From an uncultured Lachnospiraceae bacterium (GTDB taxonomy: Bacteria > Bacillota > Clostridia > Lachnospirales > Lachnospiraceae): a stretch of DNA of 37,068 bases. The translations under genes and the position numbers were made by a program. Shown here one piece after another: positions 32,275 through 37,068 of the stretch. The notes under the pieces are model-generated. The model was given only the letters and a program-made list of their open reading frames with translations. It was not told the DNA's origin and did no database searches. Numbering within the stretch: position 1 is the stretch's first letter; each line of letters opens with the position of its first letter. Location: contig CAJUDS010000020.1 in NCBI GenBank assembly GCA_910585345.1, forward strand, positions 1 through 37,068, written 5' to 3'.

Positions 32275-32431
32275 TATCACAAAATCGCCTTTTTGCATAT
32301 TTCAAAAATATTTCAGAACGGCAGCAGGATTAAGCCTTTTTGAAAATGCCCGCCAACTTGGCACACTTACTACCCCTATGCGGCGTTTTCCTATAAGACC
32401 CCCACGTCATGGTATTTAAGGCAAAACAAAA

Positions 32432-32454
32432 GGGTATCTATACAGCCGATACCC
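32432..32454 (-). terminator. Terminator of the resolvase gene
   Basis: GGGTATC and GATACCC with a nine-base loop, followed on the minus strand by CTTTTGTTTT, 20 bp past the stop at 32474. Confidence 0.75.
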
Positions 32455-32473
32455 TCAATAGGCCTATGTGTTA

Positions 32474-33184
32474 TTATGCTATTTCTTCTTTCAATTCTTT
32501 CTTGTATTTGTAGTATGTTCCTTTTGATGTGTTATGCAGATATTCCCTCAATATCTTAGCATCTGAATACTTACCGTCAAAGTCCTTTGATAAATCCTTT
32601 ATCGTCTGTTTTATATGCTCTGCCTTATCTGTCTTTATATTACAACTTCCTTCCGGCCTGCCCTGCTTCTTGCTTGATGTAGCTTTGCCCTCCGTTACCC
32701 TCTTAATAAGGAACTGCCTCTCATGCTCTGCCTGTTCAAATGCAAGCCGGATATTATCTTTCAAGTTTTCCTGCTCAAACTCTGCCACAAGTTCTAGTAT
32801 TCCATTTATAAGATTATCCATTTTCTTATTACTGGATGATACTTTCTCTATATGCTTTTGTGTCCTGCGTTTGTATTCGTCTGTATCTATATGCCGCTCT
32901 TTCAGAAACACAAGGGAAATACCCTTGCTCATAAGTTCCATATACAGAGAAAAGCCTTCATCAGCATTTCTTGACATTCTGCTGACTTCATCAAATATTA
33001 TTGTATCTCCCGGCTTTACCTTATTCAGCAGTTTTTTAAACTCTGCCCTATTATCTATGTCTTTGCCGGATTGCTTTTCGGATATAATGATTGCATCCCC
33101 ATTGAATCCTATAATATTGTTTATCTGCCTTTCTACTTTCTGTTGGATTGTAGAAACTCTTACATAACCGTATATCTTACACAT
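32474..33184 (-). CDS. Small serine recombinase (resolvase/invertase family)
   Basis: This 236-residue enzyme has the resolvase N-terminal domain: MCKIYGYVRVSTIQQ with nucleophile Ser11 and Arg9, GDTIIFDEVSRMSRN and VAEFEQENLKDNIRLAFEQ. The C-terminal 60 residues hold the DNA-binding helix-turn-helix. Unlike the element integrase, it has no zinc ribbon or coiled coil, so it more likely resolves or inverts DNA. GAGGGGG before the ATG at 33184 and a consensus promoter upstream fix the start. Confidence 0.9.
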   Translation of the reverse strand: MCKIYGYVRVSTIQQKVERQINNIIGFNGDAIIISEKQSGKDIDNRAEFKKLLNKVKPGDTIIFDEVSRMSRNADEGFSLYMELMSKGISLVFLKERHIDTDEYKRRTQKHIEKVSSSNKKMDNLINGILELVAEFEQENLKDNIRLAFEQAEHERQFLIKRVTEGKATSSKKQGRPEGSCNIKTDKAEHIKQTIKDLSKDFDGKYSDAKILREYLHNTSKGTYYKYKKELKEEIA

Positions 33185-33245
33185 AAGGCTTGCCCCCTCT
33201 TTCTGTGAATAGTTCAAAAATAATTATAAATAAATTTATACTAAA

Positions 33246-33274
33246 ATTATACTTGTTGTTGCTGTTATTGTCAA
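33246..33274 (-). promoter_or_regulatory. Consensus promoter of the resolvase gene
   Basis: Minus-strand TTGACA (33274-33269), 17-bp spacer, TATAAT (33251-33246): both boxes perfect. Confidence 0.85.
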
Positions 33275-33281
33275 TAGAAAA

Positions 33282-33290
33282 TGGTATAAT
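33282..33290 (+). promoter_or_regulatory. Extended -10 promoter candidate for the toxin transcript
   Basis: TGG-TATAAT (33282-33290) is an extended -10 box in the plus direction, divergent from the resolvase promoter and with no good -35. It would give a toxin mRNA with a leader of about 185 nt. Confidence 0.45.
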
Positions 33291-33424
33291 TTAATCAATA
33301 ATATTTTTAGACTATTCAAAAAGAAAAATAGGAAAATAATACTTGTGGGGGGAATCTGGGAATTGTCATAAAAGAAAGAATATGATAGAATATCGGAGAG
33401 GAACAATCGTGTTGCAAGGTGGTA

Positions 33425-33474
33425 GCCTCCCAAAACTTCATGCCCGGTTTGCCGGAGTACATAAGAGGGGAGGT
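33425..33474 (+). promoter_or_regulatory. Leader helix that hides the toxin ribosome site
   Basis: CCTCCC (33426-33431) can pair with GGGAGG (33468-33473), the core of the toxin ribosome-binding site, with a self-complementary CCGG-rich loop between. Such occlusion is typical of type I toxin mRNAs. This is a by-eye prediction. Confidence 0.45.
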
Positions 33475-33481
33475 GGCGCAA

Positions 33482-33598
33482 ATGACAGCTTTTGAAATCA
33501 TTTCGATTTTCATAGGTATATTGGCTCTGCTGATTGCCTTTGGTAGTTTTGTTATAGCGTTGCTTGCCTTTCTCGATAAGAGGAACAAGCGAAAATAA
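33482..33598 (+). CDS. Small hydrophobic peptide, probable type I toxin (Hol_Tox-like)
   Basis: This 38-residue peptide (MTAFEIISIFIGILALLIAF, then GSFVIALLAFLDKRNKRK) has one transmembrane helix followed by a basic tail, the pattern of the putative holin-like toxin family (relatives of TxpA and Fst). A strong GGGGAGG is eight bases before the ATG. A long structured leader, a hairpin right after the stop and a convergent promoter for an antisense RNA all fit a type I toxin-antitoxin locus. Over-expression would be expected to harm the membrane. The family assignment rests on pattern recognition. Confidence 0.75.
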   Translation: MTAFEIISIFIGILALLIAFGSFVIALLAFLDKRNKRK

Positions 33599-33638
33599 AT
33601 AAGCCTACCTTGTATCTTGGCGGAACAGGTAGGCTTAT
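33599..33638. terminator. Bidirectional terminator shared by toxin mRNA and antisense RNA
   Basis: Perfect arms ATAAGCCTACC (33599-33609) and GGTAGGCTTAT (33628-33638) enclose an 18-base loop. The minus strand continues TTTATTTT. A second plus-strand stem (CAACC/GGTTG, 33657-33677) followed by TTTCCTCTTTT may end the toxin mRNA. Confidence 0.7.
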
Positions 33639-33690
33639 CGTCTAATCTTGTGAGGTCAACCACTTTGTGGGCGGTTGTTTCCTCTTTTGT
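33599..33690 (-). ncRNA. Predicted antisense antitoxin RNA
   Basis: From a promoter at 33697-33725 a minus-strand RNA of about 90 nt should start near 33690 and end at the 33599-33638 stem. It would be fully complementary to the 3' region of the toxin mRNA, as in the RatA/TxpA and Fst systems. No protein frame is seen in it. Confidence 0.6.
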
Positions 33691-33696
33691 ATCTAT

Positions 33697-33725
33697 AATA
33701 TAGCATAATCCCCGGATAAATTCAA
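33697..33725 (-). promoter_or_regulatory. Promoter of the antisense RNA
   Basis: Minus-strand TTGAAT (33725-33720), 17-bp spacer, TATATT (33702-33697), with ATGC before the -10 as a partial extended element. It lies just after the stop of the 33738 gene. Confidence 0.65.
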
Positions 33726-33737
33726 GAATAAATTCCG

Positions 33738-34088
33738 TTAATGCAAACCGTTAGGGAAGTAATAGACTGCTGCCCTCTGTGGTTCTACAGGCTTGAAATA
33801 CTCGTCCGGGTTTTCTCCGGCTTCTATCAATTCCTGTCTGCATTGCTCTATCCGCTGTAAAAGTTCTTCCCGGCTCTCCCCAGTTATCGCCATTACATCA
33901 TCTAAAGAGAAATACTCATGCTCATTAAATGCAGATGCAAGGCTCATTCTCAAACCGCTGTAGATAGCTTCTAAGGACAAATCATAGTTCTGTATGCCAT
34001 CATCTATAATCGGCTCTAATTCGGCTTTGGTAACGCCATATTTGCCATAATTCGCAAGCAGATTATTTATAAACGCATTTTTATCCAT
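33738..34088 (-). CDS. Hypothetical protein of the phage-like module
   Basis: The 116-residue acidic product (DKNAFINNLLANYGKYGVTK at the start; SLDDVMAITGESREELLQRI in the middle) is helical, and the middle looks like a possible helix-turn-helix. I do not recognise it. It is the last gene of a tightly spaced minus-strand series. Confidence 0.65.
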   Translation of the reverse strand: MDKNAFINNLLANYGKYGVTKAELEPIIDDGIQNYDLSLEAIYSGLRMSLASAFNEHEYFSLDDVMAITGESREELLQRIEQCRQELIEAGENPDEYFKPVEPQRAAVYYFPNGLH

Positions 34089-34102
34089 AATACACCAACT
34101 TT

Positions 34103-34438
34103 CTATCTTGTATAATGTGCGATAATCGCCATTCTTTCTTTCTCGCTCATACCCCGACTGCCTAACTTTTTAGCAAGCCTTACCGCTGTTGATTCTTCCG
34201 GCACCTTCTTTTGTGTGGGCTGTTTGGGCTTTCTGTATGTGAAAATGCCTTTGCTATATTCAAGGACTATTTCCGCCCCTAAATTCTTGTTAATTTCCTG
34301 CAATGCTTCCATAGCTTCAAAATGGCTCACTTTATGCTTTTTAATAATTTCCTTTGCCGCTTGTTCATCAGCAATACCCTTTTCTCCTGCTGCTTCTACT
34401 ATTTTTGAAAATGTGGTTTGAATTGATTTTATATCCAT
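34103..34438 (-). CDS. Hypothetical protein of the phage-like module
   Basis: The 111-residue product has a helical N-terminus (SIQTTFSKIVEAAGEKGIAD), a beta segment (EIVLEYSKGIFTYRK) and a basic linker (KPKQPTQKKV). The first part suggests a winged-helix fold, but this is a guess. It lies 14 bp before the next gene, so co-transcription is likely. Confidence 0.65.
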   Translation of the reverse strand: MDIKSIQTTFSKIVEAAGEKGIADEQAAKEIIKKHKVSHFEAMEALQEINKNLGAEIVLEYSKGIFTYRKPKQPTQKKVPEESTAVRLAKKLGSRGMSEKERMAIIAHYTR

Positions 34439-34458
34439 AATATTTTCCCCGCTTTCTT

Positions 34459-34674
34459 TTACCGCCCAAACAACGCCATATTTTCAGAAATTGCTTTGTG
34501 TCTTGTCATTGTGTCAGTGATCGACAAAATTTCACTACGCTTTTTCTTTTCTTCCTCCAGACGCTTTTTATAATCCCTTGCCGTCTGTGGATTTTGATAT
34601 TCAAAGTCAATTACACGCCTTTGTTTTTTCCCGACATTGCTTTTCTTTAAAGTTTTCCATTCTGAATAAGTCAT
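34459..34674 (-). CDS. Small basic hypothetical protein
   Basis: The 71-residue product is highly charged and mostly helical (TYSEWKTLKKSNVGKKQRRV, RLEEEKKKRSEIL). No family is recognised. It opens with MTYSEW, similar to the MTYEQF within the next upstream gene, perhaps reflecting related proteins. Confidence 0.6.
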   Translation of the reverse strand: MTYSEWKTLKKSNVGKKQRRVIDFEYQNPQTARDYKKRLEEEKKKRSEILSITDTMTRHKAISENMALFGR

Positions 34675-34687
34675 ATTGTCATACCCC

Positions 34688-35080
34688 CTATCTAACTGAA
34701 AATGGTTTGTTTTTGAATGTGTTTTCTGTCAGCCGCCTATTATGTAGCCTTGTCTGCTCGTCCTGCTCCCGGTGGTATCTCTCCCGGTATTGCTGGTATA
34801 ACTCCGGGGATTCTTTAGCAAATTTTGATAGTTCTCGCAATGTTCCCCTTTCACCGCTATCTGATTTCTGTTTGAATTGTTCATAGGTCATATTTCCGTT
34901 TTCCTCCTGCTCATTGATATTTACCGCCTTAATGCGTCCGCTTCTGATACCCATATCATAATCAAAGACTGCTGCCCGATCCGCTTCACTCAATGCAGAA
35001 TAGGCTTGCTCCCGTTCTGGGCTGTCTCTTGGCGCAGAAAATACTTTGCTGTGTAGCTTTGCTATTCGTGTGTAGTCCAT
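34688..35080 (-). CDS. Hypothetical protein of the phage-like module
   Basis: The 130-residue hydrophilic product has a helical start (DYTRIAKLHSKVFSAPRDSP) and a charged second half (MTYEQFKQKSDSGERGTLRE; YRERYHREQDEQTR). An internal ATG after a weak GGAAA could give a 66-residue product starting at MTYEQF. The function is unknown to me. Confidence 0.6.
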   Translation of the reverse strand: MDYTRIAKLHSKVFSAPRDSPEREQAYSALSEADRAAVFDYDMGIRSGRIKAVNINEQEENGNMTYEQFKQKSDSGERGTLRELSKFAKESPELYQQYRERYHREQDEQTRLHNRRLTENTFKNKPFSVR

Positions 35081-35129
35081 TTCTTATACCTCATTCTTTC
35101 TTTATGAAAATTTGATTGTTACCCAAAAA

Positions 35130-35390
35130 TCATTTATCCGGCAGATATGCAATCGGATAGCCTTTTACATCCAATCCATAAAACCGCTTCAAATCATCCG
35201 ACATACGCCTTTTCAGCAACGACATTTCGGGACAAACTCTTCTAAGCGTTGCTCTCACTATGTATACGGAAATATTATATTTCTCACATATCATAATGCA
35301 GATTTCTGTTTCAAGAACATATCCCTGCTGCCTAACCACGCTTAAAACCTCATTTTGTAGGATTTCTTCAACATATGCTTTAAAACTCAT
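35130..35390 (-). CDS. Hypothetical protein overlapping the TerS-like gene
   Basis: The 86-residue product (SFKAYVEEILQNEVLSVVRQ; SVYIVRATLRRVCPEMSLLK) may hold a helix-turn-helix. It overlaps the end of the TerS-like gene by 11 bp. An ATG 15 bases earlier is also possible. No family is recognised. Confidence 0.6.
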   Translation of the reverse strand: MSFKAYVEEILQNEVLSVVRQQGYVLETEICIMICEKYNISVYIVRATLRRVCPEMSLLKRRMSDDLKRFYGLDVKGYPIAYLPDK

Positions 35391-35925
35391 TCTCTCCCTC
35401 TCCATAATCTATTTTCATTCCCAACTGCGGCAAATTCTCGCTCTGTAGCGTTGTAGGCTCGCCCAGTTTTGGCAGTTCGGCAGCAGTCAGAATGCGCTTT
35501 GTTTCTTTGTTTGGTATGCTTTCCTCAATACTGATAGCATCTTTATAAGACAACCAGTTTTTCATCAAGAAAATTCCCGAAGGTGGACTAATCTTGCCGC
35601 CTAACATGGCTTGTTCAATAAATGCCCCTATAAATGCTTTTGCAGATTGTATCAATTCTTGACACTTTTCACTGCATCCCGTTCCGTTATTCCAGTTGAA
35701 AAGCGTTGTCCTGCTGATATGCAATGCCATACAAAGAGATTCAATGCCCGGACGAATACTTGATTGCTGACAAAATGAAAAATATTCATCAATCCGCTGT
35801 TTGATTTCTTCGTCCGTTTCCGGCTTCCCCCTGTCATGTAATTGTTTTAATGATGTTACAAGTTCCTGTACCGTTGACGGCTCCATATCGTCAATCTGCC
35901 CTTGTGGATAGCTGTTTTTTGCCAT
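35380..35925 (-). CDS. Phage terminase small subunit-like protein
   Basis: This 181-residue protein resembles TerS-type DNA-packaging proteins. It has a DNA-binding helix-turn-helix (GIESLCMALHISRTTLFNWN), a helical oligomerisation part (CQELIQSAKAFIGAFIEQAM) and the family-typical segment PPSGIFLMKNWLSYKDAISIE. It would recognise the packaging site on element DNA. No large terminase subunit lies in the window, which is expected if this is a phage satellite that redirects helper packaging or if the large subunit is elsewhere. Its ATG follows AAAAGAGGTAGAGAA. Confidence 0.7.
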   Translation of the reverse strand: MAKNSYPQGQIDDMEPSTVQELVTSLKQLHDRGKPETDEEIKQRIDEYFSFCQQSSIRPGIESLCMALHISRTTLFNWNNGTGCSEKCQELIQSAKAFIGAFIEQAMLGGKISPPSGIFLMKNWLSYKDAISIEESIPNKETKRILTAAELPKLGEPTTLQSENLPQLGMKIDYGEGENEF

Positions 35926-36009
35926 TTTCTCTACCTCTTTTCTGCTGATTTTCAGCTAATTTATATTTTCCTTTTTATGATGTTAAGATTGTGCGTGGTA
36001 CTTGGTTTT

Positions 36010-36255
36010 TCACGCCCTCTTGCGGTTATAATAAGCGTGTATTTTCTTATGACACGAACCGCAAAGAGTACAAAGGTCTGTCAGCACATTTTCATTGCCT
36101 AATCTGGCATAAGTGATATGATGCACCTGTACGCTCCTAATCCTGTTTATCGGTCTGCCGCACATCACGCAACCGCCATCTATGGCTATACGTTCCTGTT
36201 TCTTGGCTTCCCATTCATCACTACGCATATAATCCTTGTACTGCTGTGTCTGCAT
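36010..36255 (-). CDS. HNH endonuclease
   Basis: This 81-residue nuclease has the full HNH motif: CVMCGR and CTLCGSCHKKIH provide four Cys zinc ligands, VQVHHITY the catalytic His pair, and NENVLTDL the Asn. Small HNH proteins next to terminase genes support DNA packaging in cos-type phages. It overlaps the preceding gene by 35 bp. Confidence 0.9.
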   Translation of the reverse strand: MQTQQYKDYMRSDEWEAKKQERIAIDGGCVMCGRPINRIRSVQVHHITYARLGNENVLTDLCTLCGSCHKKIHAYYNRKRA

Positions 36256-36457
36256 TTTTCATCATCTCCTTATAAATCCGTTCCAGTTCATCAATGACCG
36301 CCAATAATAACGCAATCGCAAATTTATGGTTATCATACTTCTTTGCTATCTGTCCGCTTTCATCAACCACCGCTTCCCAGTACGCATCATCTGTCTGCAC
36401 CTTTGAATATTTTTTGTGAAAATTCCAAACATCTTTATACAAATTCCAATAATCCAT
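36221..36457 (-). CDS. Hypothetical protein before the HNH gene
   Basis: The 78-residue product (MDYWNLYKDVWNFHKKYSKV, then FAIALLLAVIDELERIYKEM) is helical. Similar proteins accompany HNH or DNA-metabolism genes of Firmicutes phages. The ATG at 36457 follows AGCAGGTG; an upstream frame lacks a ribosome site. Confidence 0.65.
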   Translation of the reverse strand: MDYWNLYKDVWNFHKKYSKVQTDDAYWEAVVDESGQIAKKYDNHKFAIALLLAVIDELERIYKEMMKNADTAVQGLYA

Positions 36458-36504
36458 AATGCACCTGCTTTCTGAAATTCCGTTACAAAAACCGTAAAAT
36501 TGCT

Positions 36505-36655
36505 TACATTCATTTTGCACACTTCAATTTACTAAAGTGCTTGAAACCATTGATTTTACTGGATTTGTGCAAAATGTGCATTTCATATGTGACATTCTAA
36601 AGTTAAACCCTATAGGGAATTTACATTTGCTTTGCACAAATTGCACATTTCCAGT
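36505..36655. repeat. Iteron-like A/T-rich region, candidate replication origin
   Basis: The non-coding gap after the primase gene holds TTTTGCACAC (36513-36522), TTTGTGCAAAATGTGCATTT (36564-36583), the palindrome CCCTATAGGG (36608-36617) and TTTGCACAAATTGCACATTT (36631-36650). The last and the complement of the second share TTTGCACAAA and TTGCACATTT-like blocks. Repeats of this kind beside a phage-type primase are typical of satellite and phage origins. Confidence 0.45.
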
Positions 36656-36661
36656 TTTTCT

Positions 36662-37068
36662 TTAGTCAAAAGGTGGCGGTTCTTGCCCCTCGTACTCAAC
36701 AAAATCTGTTTCCACCGTATAGCCCTTTACTATGTTTTTAACGGTCTTGCCCTCCACCGTTCCGCTGTTCGCAAGTAAGCCCTTAGTTTTAAGTTCTGCA
36801 AAGAAATTTGACTTGTTCTCCACTCCGAAGCCGTTTTCCTCGCACCACTTTGAATAAACCTCATAAATATCTTTCGCCTTGCTGTTTTTATCCGTTTTCG
36901 TCAGACATTCATTGATAAAATTGCCTATCTTGTCACTGTCCGTTCTGTAAGTGTCCGTAGCGGTCTGTACTGCTGCCGGGGGCTTCAAACCCTCTTTGCG
37001 GTATAACTGCAAGCCCTCAATGCACCAATTCAAGATGCCGGATAGTTCCTGTTTATCCCTCAATCGGT
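36662..37068 (-). CDS. D5/P4-type phage primase-helicase, C-terminal part (runs off the window)
   Basis: The frame is open to the right edge, so only the last 135 or so residues are seen. RDKQELSGILNWCIEGLQLY and VQTATDTYRTDSDKIGNFIN are characteristic of the end of D5/P4-type primase-helicases, followed by the winged-helix-like DUF/Pox_D5 C-terminus (YEVYSKWCEENGFGVENKSNFFAELKTKG) that binds DNA. It would unwind and prime element DNA at the origin. Confidence 0.88.
   Translation of the reverse strand, partial: RLRDKQELSGILNWCIEGLQLYRKEGLKPPAAVQTATDTYRTDSDKIGNFINECLTKTDKNSKAKDIYEVYSKWCEENGFGVENKSNFFAELKTKGLLANSGTVEGKTVKNIVKGYTVETDFVEYEGQEPPPFD

Noticed and set aside
1..37068. CRISPR arrays, rRNA and tRNA genes, insertion sequences
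   Set aside because: No regularly spaced repeats, no rRNA or tRNA signatures and no DDE transposase frame were seen on either strand.

Overview
The window looks like a chromosome segment of a Clostridia member, most likely Lachnospiraceae. Strong AGGAGG ribosome sites, sigma-A type promoters, a long-form HPF, an NlpC/P60 protein with SH3 domains, paired MATE pumps and PBSX/XkdK-type tail genes all fit. No species can be named from the sequence alone.

Layout. (1) 457-1650: a DUF1266 lipoprotein. (2) 2134-18187: a compact mobile element of about 16 kb bounded by an identical 13-bp core (ATCGGCGTTCCCA). It carries a complete contractile-tail morphogenesis operon (tail terminator, sheath, tube, frameshifted assembly chaperone, tape measure, LysM protein, hub, baseplate, fibre), a holin, a GH25 endolysin, a late-gene activator, a Cro/CI-type repressor with an ImmA-like partner, and a large serine recombinase. 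I see no portal, capsid, terminase or replication gene, so it reads as an R-type bacteriocin (tailocin) with its own integrase. It sits inside an M23 peptidase gene: the two halves (1698-2146 and 18175-18824) rejoin exactly in frame when one core copy and the element are removed. (3) 18997-30021: chromosomal genes, namely an inositol-monophosphatase-family enzyme, hpf, an intergenic cluster of three DnaA boxes, an SH3-NlpC/P60 hydrolase, trxB, an SDR, an MscS channel, two MATE exporters and a secreted 5'-nucleotidase. (4) 30525-33740: a decaying accessory patch with a DUF4160 pseudogene/DUF2442 pair, a frameshifted sigma-70-family gene, a small serine resolvase, and a probable type I toxin (38 aa, holin-like) with a convergent antisense RNA. 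(5) 33738-37068: a minus-strand phage or phage-satellite module with a D5/P4-type primase end, an iteron-like region, an HNH nuclease, a TerS-like protein and small unknowns. It continues past the right edge.

How the genes work together. In the tailocin element the repressor and late genes diverge from an operator-rich 130-bp region (15241-15369). ImmA would relieve repression, the activator at 14551 would turn on the tail operon, tails assemble in the gene order used by PBSX, and holin plus endolysin release them. The recombinase lies 28 bp from its attachment core. Excision would restore the M23 peptidase, so integration state and a cell-wall enzyme are linked.
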